A stretch of 64,000 nucleotides of DNA. It comes from Picochlorum sp. 'celeri' (taxonomy: Eukaryota; Chlorophyta; Trebouxiophyceae). Shown in pieces: positions 52,522-63,621 of this stretch. The stretch covers positions 901,001-965,000 of the forward strand of contig JAACMV010000027.1 in assembly GCA_010909725.1 (NCBI GenBank), given 5' to 3'. The position numbers were made by a program, and so were the translations under genes. Position 1 is the stretch's first letter, and every line of letters starts with the position of its first letter. Under the pieces are notes generated by a model. It ran no database searches. It saw only the letters and a list, made by a program, of their open reading frames with translations, and was not told the origin of the DNA.

Positions 52522-52749
52522 TCATGTCTTTATTGATTGAGCAATGGGATACACTGGGATACGATATCTCTGGTCGCCCATGCTCCAATAGCTGATTGAC
52601 CCGGGGGTATCCGGACCGTCTCGTGGCTGCGAGGGGTGCTGTCGAAGCATATCTTCCATCCAATCATGCGCTGCGTGACCATGCGCTCCTCCAGTATATT
52701 GTGAGCGACACAGACCTCGTGCGTCACAAGTAAATATATATGCGCGCAT
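52522..52749 (-). CDS. Hypothetical small protein
   Basis: A 75-codon frame from the ATG at 52749 contains YTGGAHGHAAHDWMEDMLRQ and then PGSISYWSMGDQRYRIPVYP. It reads like a soluble tail of a small organelle subunit, but I recognise no family. AATAAA overlaps the stop. It lies in a 670-bp gap between the Cys-rich gene and the F-box gene. A second overlapping frame is also open, so coding status is uncertain. Confidence 0.28.
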   Translation of the reverse strand: MRAYIFTCDARGLCRSQYTGGAHGHAAHDWMEDMLRQHPSQPRDGPDTPGSISYWSMGDQRYRIPVYPIAQSIKT

Positions 52750-52811
52750 AAATATGTTTTTAGAATTCAATTGATATTAGTTAGTCAGAGAGAGGCAAGT
52801 ATACAAACGGA

Positions 52812-54052
52812 ATGAGCAGTAACGCGACAGCGGTAGATTTGCTCCAGTTGCCCGACACCGCCCTACTCACAGTCTTGCAGTGTCTGGACGGAAAATCCCT
52901 GAATGCGCTATCACAAACACATAGTTATTTCAATTTATATATGCCAGTGAGTGGTCTTAAGTTAACAGAGCACGTGGCCAGAGAGCGGGTGTTGGCCCTG
53001 CACGAGGGCGACCTTGAATCAGCAAGTCGCTTCAAGTACGTTGTGCATTGGGGATGTCAGATCATGATATCGATTTTACATCTCATAATATTAAGTATAA
53101 AGAGCATCAACATGGTGCAAATGAGCGGAACGCGAGATTCCGTGTTGTTCTGACGTGTTGTCTTCGTCTTATTTTCTAACTCGTCCTTTCTCCCAATGCC
53201 TGCAGACATTCCACTTGGAGAGAGAGGCTATTTCTAGAGGAAAATGCTGGGTGTGGTTTTGACTCGAGATGGTGCGAGTCTTCCGGATTCAGCATCCAAG
53301 ATGCAAAGGATGGTCAGAGCAAGTGCCCCACAGTACGCTTGCTGGATATGGGACCAAAATTGTTGCTCTCAAATATGAGTACTTGTGACCAATCAATTCT
53401 GAGGTGGAGGTTACGTGTGACTGGAAACACCGCTGTTGAGTTTGGAGTGATTCCGGTTGATTTGGAAGCAAACCAAAATTCACTGCACAAGACTGATGCA
53501 GTAAAGTCGAGGAGGGAGCAGCGGTGCACTGGATTCTGTTCACAAATCACAGCTGGATCCCACCTCCCCGTGAAAGTCCCAGTTGTTCGAGGGACTATGG
53601 TCGATTTGGTAGCACGCCGTGGTTTGGTCCAGATAGTTTTGATTTACCCTAGGGATGCACAGGAAATAAAATGGAACCGAGACGGCCATCCTGTGCCAGC
53701 CCCATACCAAGGCCCTAGCTCATTGCGGTTTGAGTTAGAGTTTCCAGATACTTTTGATGTTAAGCTTGCAGTCACCTGCTGGGCAAAAGCTTCTTTTGAT
53801 GTGATTCACAGTGGGCTGTATGACCAGGCACAGACAGAAGCAGAGGTGAAAGCTGAGGAGGATATGGTCCTGGACGTCAAGGAGGACCCGATGGAATTGG
53901 ATGAAACCATAGAATCCGAATCCTCGTCTCGTAATTCTTTGGAGAGATCACGCTCAGTCCCAAATGCAGTGTGTTCTGGACCAAGACAAACTGATGGGAG
54001 CAAGAATGATAGCATGAGGGCCCCAGAGGATAAGAGCCTCCCCGTGTCTTGA
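52812..54052 (+). CDS. F-box protein, 2 exons
   Basis: Exon 1 is 52812-53035 and exon 2 is 53206-54052, with a 170-nt intron (GTACGT...CAG); the product is 356 residues. The F-box is near the N-terminus (about 9-50: LLQLPDTALLTVLQCLDGKS, LNALSQTHSYF), followed across the junction by STWRERLFLEENA. The middle contains beta-rich sequence (RLLDMGPKLLLSN, RFELEFPDTFDV), and the tail (about 285-356) is acidic and Ser-rich. F-box proteins bring substrates to SCF ubiquitin ligases. The substrate-binding domain is not one I recognise. Confidence 0.7.
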
Positions 54053-54139
54053 AATTTTATGATATACATTCATTTTATTTGTATAATATTTTATTTTTCT
54101 AAACACAAGGGATATGCGCAACAGCTGAAGTTGACCAAC

Positions 54140-55333
54140 ATGGCTTCCGCCTTGGCCTTTGTTGGCGCTGTCTTTTCTGTACTCCTGTTTTCGCTCTTCT
54201 TCTGGGTTGCGTTACAGCATCCAACGCACCTCGAAGACTTTCGACACTGGAGTAAGACTGTGAGAGCGGTGGGCTGGAAACCACTCGCCCTTCGACAGTC
54301 ACTCACGCCCTTCTCCCCCGTGTGTCGACAGTTTTCGTATGAGAGATACTTTAGAGCATACGATTTCTCTCAGATGCGGAAATTCGGTAAGAAAGCCGTC
54401 CCTGGAGACATGATTGAGCTGATGCCTGGTATCCACAAGCCATTTTACAGTACAAGGGAGAAGACCGACGGAGAGGGGCTCTGTGGCGAGTGGCCGAGAA
54501 GATTGAAGAGTGCTACCGCATTCAAGCTCCATGGGACTCCAGAAAAAATGATAACCTTCTGTGGATCTCCTCACGATACGGTTATTGACGGCACTCGCAA
54601 CCTCAACACTGGAGCTGGGCTTGAAGTGGCACAGAGTTCCTACGTGAGATTTGCGGGGTTCAGTATCAAGAATGTGCTCCGCGCTGTTGATGTGCAGGAT
54701 ACAGTCCACTCAGAGATTTTGTATATCACAAGCACCAACACCTGGCATGAGAGCATGAGGATTCGATACAATTCGTCACACAATACAGTGGCCTTTTCGA
54801 AAATCATGCACACTGGAAAGGGCTATCCTGGAAATGGAGAGGGCATCTACGTAGGCACTGCCTCCGGGAGGACTGTAGACTGCGGGAATCCGAGTGATCA
54901 GACGAATTATAACACAATCGCGCACAATTCATTTGGGCCCATGGTTCCCTCAGAGAACATTGATGTGAAAGAGTTTACCGTAGGAGGAAGAATTGTGAAC
55001 AACACATTCAATGGTGCAGGCTTAAAGGGTATCCATGCATCCACTTCGTGGGTCGCCCTCAAAGGAAAGGAGTGGCTCGTTGCCAATAATACAGGATTTT
55101 CACTCGCAGTCAAGGGAGCTGGCATCAGAGTTCTGAAAAGGGCCCCGACGTATGGCTCGTCTAATTTATTTCTAAACAATACTTGCTATGATATTTCTGA
55201 AGACAGTTTTTGCATATTTGTGGATCCACAGACGAAGAACAATTCCTTGGGCTGTGGAGACAACAAAAATTCCTTAAAGTCCTCAGCCGTGACGTCGTCA
55301 TTGACCAATCAACCTCGCCTGAACATTTGCTAA
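54140..55333 (+). CDS. Parallel beta-helix (pectate-lyase-like) membrane-anchored or secreted protein
   Basis: The ATG at 54140 gives 397 residues starting with a signal anchor (MASALAFVGAVFSVLLFSLF). The frame is open upstream without family support. The body resembles right-handed parallel beta-helix proteins: GDMIELMPGIHK, repeated short N-rich turns such as SSHNTVAFSKI, NYNTIAHNSF, RIVNNTFNGAG, and scattered N-glycosylation sequons. Such proteins include polysaccharide lyases and mannuronan epimerase-like enzymes. No catalytic set can be assigned. It is probably secretory. The stop is 12 bp from the convergent LSM8 gene. Confidence 0.65.
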   Translation: MASALAFVGAVFSVLLFSLFFWVALQHPTHLEDFRHWSKTVRAVGWKPLALRQSLTPFSPVCRQFSYERYFRAYDFSQMRKFGKKAVPGDMIELMPGIHKPFYSTREKTDGEGLCGEWPRRLKSATAFKLHGTPEKMITFCGSPHDTVIDGTRNLNTGAGLEVAQSSYVRFAGFSIKNVLRAVDVQDTVHSEILYITSTNTWHESMRIRYNSSHNTVAFSKIMHTGKGYPGNGEGIYVGTASGRTVDCGNPSDQTNYNTIAHNSFGPMVPSENIDVKEFTVGGRIVNNTFNGAGLKGIHASTSWVALKGKEWLVANNTGFSLAVKGAGIRVLKRAPTYGSSNLFLNNTCYDISEDSFCIFVDPQTKNNSLGCGDNKNSLKSSAVTSSLTNQPRLNIC

Positions 55334-55345
55334 TGTTTTATTTAT

Positions 55346-55671
55346 TTAATGAGCCACATCTTTTAAGGGTGGAGCCCTTATCTTGCTGAAATCTATGGCC
55401 GCATCAGCTTCTTCATCTAACTCTCCAATAACTGCAATGCTGTCCCCCCTCACCACGTACAAGCCCAGGACAATGGTCTCGGTCCCCGCATCTTCCCTAT
55501 AAATTCGTTCAAAACTCTCATCTACAATAAGATTTGTCGCCTGGTCGTACCCCCGTAGTATCCCAACAATATGCCTTCCATCATTCGTGATGATGGACAC
55601 TGGAGCTGCACAGCAGGAAAAAAATGCCACGTGGTCAGCCGAGCACTGGCCGCTGCCAACAATTCACTCAT
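55346..55671 (-). CDS. LSM8: U6 snRNA-associated Sm-like protein LSM8, 2 exons
   Basis: Exon 1 is 55647-55671 and exon 2 is 55346-55605, with a 41-nt intron (GTGCTC...CAG); the product is 94 residues, starting MSELLAAATPVSIITNDGRH. Sm motif 1 is ITNDGRHIVGILRGYDQATN and Sm motif 2 is LGLYVVRGDSIAVIGELDE, very close to plant and animal LSM8. LSM8 defines the nuclear LSm2-8 ring that binds the 3' end of U6 snRNA. The intron is the shortest in the window. A read-through start (MAFFSCCAAPVS) is possible but fits the family less well. Confidence 0.92.
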
Positions 55672-56152
55672 GTCTTTCCATTTATTTTGTACACAAAATT
55701 AGTTGTATCAAGTACGTACTATCCACGAATGGCGCAAGCCCTGAAGACGACATTGTCCAATTCAAACGTTCCAAAAGGGAGAGACCCCCTTTTGCTTAGA
55801 CTGGATACCTGCAGACGGATATGCCCTGATACGACTATTAGTTGATGTTTCGATGCAAAGGTCCCAATGCAAATGCTCTGCCTCTGTGTCCGTCCATCTC
55901 TGCAGTTTGGCTTGGCCATCGCAACTTGATGCAGTACCTTGCCAAGGTACTGCGTCTACTCCATACACTGAACCCGCCACGAAGCAAACCAAACAGGCTG
56001 AATGACATTCAGAATTTTTTGTGACGGTGTCACCCACCACATTTGAGAAACCTGGATATGCCCGCGAGCGAGGCATTGGACAACAGGGCACACAAATCGA
56101 TTCTGTGCAAGGCAACCAAAGAACTACTATAAAGAGGAACTGTTATTTCTGA
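55672..56152. other. Intergenic region between divergent genes, no gene seen
   Basis: It lies between the LSM8 and WD40 starts and holds both promoters. A TATAAAG at 56128-56134 is close to the WD40 start. Short minus-strand frames (for example 55719-55919) have no family match. Confidence 0.45.
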
Positions 56153-57295
56153 ATGCGTGCTTCTCGTATTAAATTGGTGCGGGTGGGATTGGTAGGACGC
56201 AACGCAGGCGTGAAGCCTTGTGTGGCTCCGAGGGCCCCTCTTCGTGCGAACCACCGCTGCAGTGTGAGAGCGGGCAGCGCTACCGCATCCCAAGGATCCC
56301 AAATGAGCTTGGACGACTGTTTCCTCCCTTGTGGGGTGGAAGATATGGTATTGGATTCAGGTGACTGGGTCGGGAGACGCGATGGCTCTTGTTGGGCCAT
56401 ACAGCAGGCCCACAGCGGTGCAGTCACTGCCATGAAGTTGATTAGCGACGAAGGAAAGACAAAGGTACTCAGCGCGGGAATGGATAAGACGGTGGCCATT
56501 TGGAGCGTTGGTGAGGAAGGACATCTTGAGATCGAGAAAAGGATTGTGCTGTCTGGGGGACCATGCTTTTCTCTCCATGTGGAAGATGAGGACGGGTTTG
56601 ACAGCATCCTCATGGGAACCCATGCCAAAAACATTCTGTCGTGGGCGCCCTCGAGAAGCGATCTCGATAACGACGCGTATTCGGTCATTGAAAATCATTG
56701 TGGATGGGTGCGATCATTGGTGACCAATGACCGCTGGCTTTTTAGTGCAGCATGCAATGAAATCAAGCAGTTTGACAATGTCCGTGCCGTTCCCTCCCTG
56801 GTCTCGACGCAATATCTTGAGAAGGGAGATATATTGAGTCTTGCATGCACCAAGGATAAACTGTTTGCGGCCACCGTTGACGGGTGCCTCTACGCGTATG
56901 ACATCGACAAGTCGGGTGGCCTGGCACCCTCTGCCTCCAGAGTGAAGGCTCACAACGGGCGGGTGACCGATCTGAAAGTGCACAAAGGTCTCTTGTTTAG
57001 TTCTTCGTACGATGGAAGTATTAAATCCTGGGATCTGGAGGACTTGGAAATCGTAGATCTGTGCTCAAATGCACATGGAGGCCAGCGCGTGAACAGCATG
57101 GGCTGTTGTGATGGCATTCTGTACACGGGCGGAGGAGATGGTGCTGTCAGAGCTTGGGAATCTAATTTATTGGTCGAAATGGACGTGGTGTGCTCGTGTG
57201 AGCAGCCCATACGGTCTCTTGCTGTGAGTTCTGATGCACTGTGTGTGGGCACCTCAGAGGGCACCTTGCTGGTCAAACAGAAATCGGTTCTCTAG
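56153..57295 (+). CDS. Plastid-targeted WD40-repeat protein
   Basis: The protein is 380 residues. The first ~50 residues are basic and rich in Arg, Ala and Ser (MRASRIKLVRVGLVGRNAGV), like a transit peptide. About six to seven WD40 blades follow, for example AHSGAVTAMKL with GMDKTVAIWSV, AHNGRVTDLKVHKGLLFSSS with DGSIKSWDL, and VNSMGCCDGILYTGGGDGAV with RAWE. WD40 propellers are protein-docking platforms. I cannot assign a named family, although plant plastid WD40 proteins of this size exist. A single exon is seen. Confidence 0.75.
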   Translation: MRASRIKLVRVGLVGRNAGVKPCVAPRAPLRANHRCSVRAGSATASQGSQMSLDDCFLPCGVEDMVLDSGDWVGRRDGSCWAIQQAHSGAVTAMKLISDEGKTKVLSAGMDKTVAIWSVGEEGHLEIEKRIVLSGGPCFSLHVEDEDGFDSILMGTHAKNILSWAPSRSDLDNDAYSVIENHCGWVRSLVTNDRWLFSAACNEIKQFDNVRAVPSLVSTQYLEKGDILSLACTKDKLFAATVDGCLYAYDIDKSGGLAPSASRVKAHNGRVTDLKVHKGLLFSSSYDGSIKSWDLEDLEIVDLCSNAHGGQRVNSMGCCDGILYTGGGDGAVRAWESNLLVEMDVVCSCEQPIRSLAVSSDALCVGTSEGTLLVKQKSVL

Positions 57296-57552
57296 ATCTA
57301 AATGTACACTAGTTTTCAATTCAATTTGTACTTTTTCATGTTTGATGTATTTGCAGCAGTTTGTTTCGTTTGTAAATTCAATGTTGACTCTCACCATACA
57401 GATTGGCCATCAACTGCAAGGATCATCATGATCCGTAAGCGCTGATCAACTACAGTACTGGAACAAGAGCCAGAATGATGCTTAGATGTCCCCTACCCCA
57501 CCTGCCGCCCAGAAAGAAATTAGTATAGAATATTCATCACATAATTTTTGGA

Positions 57553-60500
57553 ATGCGCGGCATTGGACGAATAGGAGACAGCAGAATGCGCTGCAGCCCT
57601 AGTCTATCGTCGACCAGGATACGATTTTGCCATGTCACAAGTACGTTGTTGCCCTCGACTTGAAAAAGGGTTTCTTTGGTTGGATGGAGTACATTTGACT
57701 CGTATATTTGAAAACTAGTCACTGATCGATCGCTTTTTCTGCAGATCGCCATGTATTCAAGACAGGGTCCCACAGTAGTCTTGCTGGTGCACAGCCGAGG
57801 AGGCGTCTTATTCGCTCCGTCGCGCGAACAGCGACAACAGGGGAGAATGATGAACAGTGCAGTACACTGAGAGAGGAGAATAGCATTCTTCGAGAGCGGT
57901 TGAGGGCGATAGTGACCAATGAGCCAGAGAAGCAAGAGCAGTTGACAGCCTTTCTTGAAAAGCACGAGGCCCTTGTGACGATCGGGCAGCGTGTTGGCGA
58001 ATACATCCCCTCTATACTCGATAAAGATGATATAGTTACGGAAGAGAAAGGCGCCAGTAATGATTTTCCAGGAATTCCTGCTGATGCTGGTGTCAAGGTG
58101 GAGGTGGAGGAAGATGATGCAATCTTGTTCAGGTTTCAGAATATATCCGTCTCGAATAACGCTGTGGCTTCTAGCATGTCTTCATCGGCGTCGAATAAAG
58201 GAGACGGCTTGCCACGAAGTGGTGCAATGCCCCTGAAAACGGCCTCGGGTGCAGCAGAAACAAAGCAAGTGAACAGTAATACAGTAAAGATTGATCGAGC
58301 TAATGCAGAAGTAGCCACTCACGATCCCGCAACCGTACTTGAGGGGAAAGAAGATTGGCTTTTTGTGACGGTGCCAACGGATCTGACTGCTGGGGCAAAG
58401 GCAGTATTGTACTACAACAAAGCACAGTCTCAAGTGTTGCAGCACAGGCCCCATATCCAACTACACGCGAAATTCAACAATTGGGAGTTAAATATGGGAG
58501 ATTCTGACAGAATCGACATGGTCGCAGCTGGCGTGCAAGGACCAGGGATGGATTTGGTCAGGGCAGAGTTTGATGTCCCGCATGATGCCTATGAACTCAA
58601 TTTTATTTTCAGCGATAAGGAGGACATGTATGATAATAATGAGACAAATAACTACCGCTTGCCAGTGGTGGGAGATATGACGGAGCAGAAATGGATAGAC
58701 ACTGCACCAGAGCGGGCAGAGGCAGAATACCTGAGGAAGAAAGAAGAAGAACGGATTGCGGCAGAGGTGGCAGCCAAGGAGGCAGAGATAAGGGCGTTGG
58801 AAAGTGATGCTCACAAGGCACGTGAGATCGTTGAAGATATCAAATCACAATATGACTCTCTGACTGCGGGCGCAGTGACATCAGTAGATGGAGATGGCGG
58901 TCAACAGGTGGTGACAGTGGAGCAGAAGACTGTCAGGGGCTCTGTGCAGTTGAAGATTCTGTACAATAGGGCAGCGACGAATCTCGTTGACGTCGATGCC
59001 TCTGATTCCATGCCCATGGTACGAGTGGGTCACAACGCATGGCAAAGTCCGGCCGACTTCTCCTTGAAGCCTGCGAAAGTGAAGAAATCTGCTGCTTCTG
59101 ATGATACAGAATGGTGGGAGACCACCATCCAGGTTCCAGTGGATGCAGTCGTCCTGAATATGGTGTTCTTCTGCAATGATATATTTGACAACAATAATGG
59201 AGAGGACTACTGTATCGTGATTGACAGAGGCGCAGATGTGGAATCATGGGCTGACTCCATTGTGCAGCCTCTGACGAAGGAGATCACGGCAGCACGTCAT
59301 GCGGAAGAGGAGGCAGCGAGGAGGTTGGAGGAGGAGAGAGCCAAAGCGAGACAGGCAGTTCGGGTGCGTATATTCATGGTACATGATGCATTCAATGCAT
59401 TTTTCTTCGTATGAACTTGTGTTTTTCGTGTGTGTGCAGGACAAAGCTGAACAAGTGCGAAGGCTCCAACTCAAACATGTGTTGTTCACCGACCCAGAGA
59501 TTCCTGTGGCCGGTAAGGATGTCAAAATCTATTATAATCCTAACAACACGACTCTAAATGGGAGCACTGATATCCATCTCACTCTGGGATTCAACAGGTG
59601 GAGGCACCCCAAGGCGGTTGGGCCAGTGGAGATGGAGCCCACCTCGGGGGACCATTATGAAGCAGCCATTCACATTCCCAAAGACGCCTATGCTTTGGAC
59701 TTTGTCTTCTCCAACTCTGATGGGCTTTATGACAATAGAGGTGGCCTCGATTACAATGTCGCTGTGCAAGGATCTGTGGTGGAGGAGCCACCATTGTATG
59801 CCGTGCATATTGCCGTTGAGATGGCACCGATTGCCAAGGTTGGAGGGATGGGGGATGTTGTCACCGCGCTTGGGCGTGCTGTCATGGATCTTGGGCATAA
59901 CGTAGAGGTCATTTTGCCTCGGTACGACTTTTTTCAGCAGAGTCCCCTCCTCGGGGCCACACAATACGAGACCGAATTTGAATGGGGAGGAACCAGAATC
60001 TTTGTCAGCACTTGCATCGTGGAAGGCATCAGGTGCTGGTTCATTGAGCCCGCAAATGGTATGTTCTCGGGGAATACCGTCTACAGGGGGAACGAGGATG
60101 CTGGTAGGTTCGAGTTCTTCTCCAATGCAGCATTGGAGTTCCTCCTGCGCACACAGAGGCAGCCAGACATTATTCATTGTCATGATTGGTCTACAGCGAC
60201 GGTTGCCAGGTCCTATTGGACCCATTACCATGACCAAGGTTTGTGGAAGTCGAGCGTCGTGTTCACCATTCACAATTTGAACTATGGAGCCGACCTGATT
60301 GGCGAGGCTGCGTACTACTCTCAAAGGTTTACAACAGTGTCGCCATCGTATGCTTGGGAAATCGGTGGCAATCCAGCCATTGCTGCAAATAATGCAAAGC
60401 TAACTGGCATCAGAAACGGTATCGATGTCGACATCTGGAATCCAGAAACTGATCAGTTTTTGCCTGTGAGCTACACAGCAGCCTCCTGCGATGCAGGGAA

Positions 60501-61176
60501 AGCAGCAGCAAGAGAAGCTCTCAGGCAGCGCTTGGGACTTTCTGGGTGGGGTGACAAGCCCTTGGTAGGAGTAGTGACACGACTGACCAAGCAAAAGGGA
60601 ACACACCTGATAGCGCATTCATGCTGGAGGACCTTGGACCGGGGAGGCCAGTTTGTTCTCCTGGGGTCTGCTCCTGATCCAAAAGTCCAGGCTGAATTCG
60701 ATGGCCTCGCTCAAATGCATGCTGGAGAAAATGCAGCATTCTGCTTTGCCTTTGATGAGCCTCTGAGTCACTTGATCTATGCAGCCTGTGACATGATTTT
60801 GGTACCATCCATGTTTGAACCGTGCGGTCTGACACAGATGATTGCCATGAGGTACGGGGCAGTGCCCGTGGTGCGTGCAACTGGTGGACTCAAGGACACT
60901 GTATTCGATGTGGATACTGACAAGGCAAGAGCTGCGTGGGAACTGGAAGGTTCTACGGATTGGGAAGGTGACAAGGTAGATGCAACAAATGGTTTCTCCT
61001 TTGAGGGTACCGATGAGGGTGCAATGGATTATGCATTGAATAGAGCTTTCGATGCATATTACAATGATCGAGCATGGTTCAGAAGCCTGCAGCAAAGGGT
61101 GATGGCCCAGGATTGGAGCTGGAACAAGCCTGCCATAGATTACATTCAGTTATACTATGCTGCCTTGAAGAAATGA
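57553..61176 (+). CDS. SS3: Starch synthase III with three CBM53-like modules, plastid-targeted, 3 exons
   Basis: The exons are 57553-57640, 57745-59363 and 59440-61176, with introns of 104 and 76 nt (GTACGT and GTGCGT donors); the product is 1147 residues. Exon 1 and the start of exon 2 give a transit peptide (MRGIGRIGDSRMRCSPSLSS). Three starch-binding modules lie at about 230-320, 425-520 and 580-665, each with a Tyr-Asn motif and an N-N-W or N-R-W strand (KFNNWEL, HNAWQS, GFNRWRHP). The GT5 domain (690-1147) has KVGGMGDVVTALGRAV for ADP-glucose, HCHDWSTA and MFEPCGLTQMIAMRYGAVPV. SSIII elongates amylopectin chains in the plastid. The three-CBM53 plan is typical of green plants. Confidence 0.94.
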
Positions 61177-61188
61177 GAAAAGAAATTT

Positions 61189-62412
61189 TCAAAAGTATTT
61201 AACCAAATTCGAAATAAAAATAATCCCCTCTTGATTGGAAGAGCAGAAAATTTGGGAATCCGTTCCCGTCGAAGAGACGCACATGTTTTCAAACACACCA
61301 TGGGGCTCCTCATACAACAGGTGAGCCTCCCCGCCAGCCACTTTATATATTCCCCCAGAATCTGTGCAAAACCGGAGACGCTCTACAGTAGATCCTTCGC
61401 ACTCATATCTAATGGCATTTATGGCTCCTCGCACGCGTTCGGTGAAAGTCGGCTCCTTCGGGTACCTGAAATCCCATTCAGAAAATTCCCCCGCACTCGA
61501 TCCAGTAACACAGACATGGGATTTGGCTGGGTTGCTCGCGAGAGACAGCAAAGGTTCGTGATGCTCGGCTATGTAGTCGTCACATCCCATACACATCGAG
61601 GATACTCGGTCCCGGAAATCCCAGAGCGTCACCCGTCCTTGGTGGTTGGTCGTCACCAATGAATCAGCCATCTTGGTCCATGAGCACGAGGTATAGGACA
61701 CTGCTCCTCCCGCGTCATCGTGCACCTTGCTGCCTGACGACGAGCCTTCCAAATCAGAAAGTGCTAGAGTTCCATCCAACGAGACGCTCGCAACGATGCT
61801 GGCCCCATCCTGCACGGAGACTGACGTGCAGGGTCCTCGGTGTGGCCTCGCAAAACTCGTCAAGACTGTGTCGTCAAAGTCCCCTTCCCGAAGGCGTATC
61901 GCCGATGGACACGATCCCGGGACATTTGGAACAATTAATCTCAGCCGATGGAGGTGTCCATGTTTTGATCCGGCCACAATCACGTCGCTCGACCCCTGAA
62001 AAGACTGGTTGCTCCTGGCAACGTCCACAGTCGAGCAACACCCAGGAGTCTGGAAACTCGCCAACACAGAGACGTCTGGTGGTGCGATAATATCACCATA
62101 CTTTTTCTCGACACATAGATTGCACAAACTAAGTTGATACTCCTGAAGCGTGAACAAGCAACAAACCCAAATTAGTCGGTGAGAGAATTTGGGGGTCTCC
62201 CGGCAACGTTAACAGCAGATCACCAGACGTACCTTTGCTTCCTCGTTCCAACCTCCCAAACATAGTATATTATGCTGAGATGTTCTTCCTTCCGAGTCTT
62301 CCTGGCCAGGCGGAGGAAAAGGGACAACACCCAGCCCTTCCGCCTGGCACGCCAAAAAATGACGACTCAGGAATGGCTGGTACGGCACCCTGTCATCCGT
62401 GATTCCTATCAT
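61189..62412 (-). CDS. NUP43: Nucleoporin NUP43-like WD40 protein, 2 exons
   Basis: Exon 1 is 62233-62412 and exon 2 is 61189-62142, with a 90-nt intron (GTACGT...CAG); the product is 377 residues. Exon 1 ends ILCLGGWNEEAK and exon 2 begins EYQLSLCNLCVE, which together match the NUP43 opening blade (SWDNEE-Y-SLW type). Later blades include HRGPCTSVSVQDGASIVASV, TTNHQGRVTLWDFRD, CVTGSSAGEFSEWDFR and FCTDSGGIYKV. NUP43 belongs to the NUP107-160 Y complex of the nuclear pore. WD40 proteins are easy to misname, but the first and last blades both fit. It is convergent with starch synthase III (12 bp). Confidence 0.75.
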
Positions 62413-62479
62413 CCAATTTCCTATACGATTTACTGTATTCTGTATTACATGGACGTGGTAACTACACCGTAAATCAAGT

Positions 62480-63610
62480 GGTTTGCTCTTTTTTTATTGT
62501 GTTTTTTTATTGTATCTTTTTACGAACGAGGAGAACGCGACTTCTTCTTTTCCGGTCCAGCCGTTGGATAGACCGGACCATTGTTCTATCCGTGGTGGTG
62601 TCACAAAGCTCCACGCTGGTGTCACTTTTTGTGCAAAACTGTCCACTTTTGTCGCGTGGTCGCCTTTTTTTATTGTGTCTTTTTACGGACGAAAACACGA
62701 CGTTTTGTTTTTATTGAAATCATGTCTCCGGTCGAACGGATGACAGGAGCGGAGCCACAGGGTTGAACAAGCTAGTGCTCTTGACGCAACACACTCACTG
62801 CCACCCGCCTGCTTGAGCTTGGTTTTGTTTTTTCTGCCGTCTCATTGATTTGATTCAACAGTATTGCAATTTCAATCAACGATTCATGCAGAAACCCACA
62901 GAGAAAGAGAGGTCCTGGACGTCGTGGCTCTGTCCACTGTGATTGCCAAGGCATTCTCGTGGAACGGTGCGGGACCCTTCTCTGTGGCCATACGTGGGTC
63001 GTATGATGGACTTCTTATGAATCTATGAATCATATTAATGGCCCTTCCTGCCCATAGGTGACAGTTCTGTCTGCAGGCCCCTCCTCCTCGTCCCAACTAA
63101 TGTGACGCGAACGGAATTGACGACGACCATCTGTATTTTTAATGGGGACTTTCATTCGTCGCGGTGTCGGCAGGACGTTGCTCCAAGTATAATAATGGCA
63201 TATTAAATGCAATTGGACACTAAAGCGATCAATAGACATTCCCAAGTACCCAAGCGTTTTTCTGCTGTAATTGAACACAATAAAAAATTGCGACCAAAAA
63301 TATTGTGTAGGGGCTCGAACCCTCGGACCACCGTCGCTCTTTTTTATCGTTCCCATTTACGGAGAGAAAAGAGAAGAGTCAAAATGAGTGCGTGGCATCT
63401 TCCTACTATCCCAACGGATCGATGGACCGGACCATTTGCGTATGGTCCGTGGTGGTGCCAACACAGACAACATACATATCCGCTTTCCTTGAGCTTTGGA
63501 TTATTCTGCCGTCTCCTTGATGTGATTCGGCGGTGTTAGAATGACAATCAAACGATCGATTCACAAAGAAACCCACTTGGAGGAGAACTTCTTGGCTCGT
63601 CTTGGCTCTC
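62480..63610. repeat. Region of diverged dispersed repeats
   Basis: Words starting TTTTTTATTGTGTCTTTTTACG recur near 62486, 62500, 62667 and (diverged) 63341. The block GATAGACCGGACCATT...CCGTGGTGGTG (62568) returns as GATGGACCGGACCATT...CCGTGGTGGTG (63421). TTGAGCTTGG...TCTGCCGTCTC (62814) returns at 63490. CGATTCATGCAGAAACCCAC (62880) returns at 63556. An inverted copy of GGTCGCC(T)nATTGTGT (62656) lies at 63276-63298. So two diverged copies of one element, the first with extra sequence, fill this gap. No coding capacity was recognised. Confidence 0.7.
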
Positions 63611-63621
63611 CACAAGAGCAG

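Noticed and set aside
63305..63335. tRNA-like GGTTCGAGCCC on the minus strand
   Set aside because: It matches a box B consensus, but no acceptor stem, anticodon arm or box A could be built around it. It is more likely part of a dispersed repeat.
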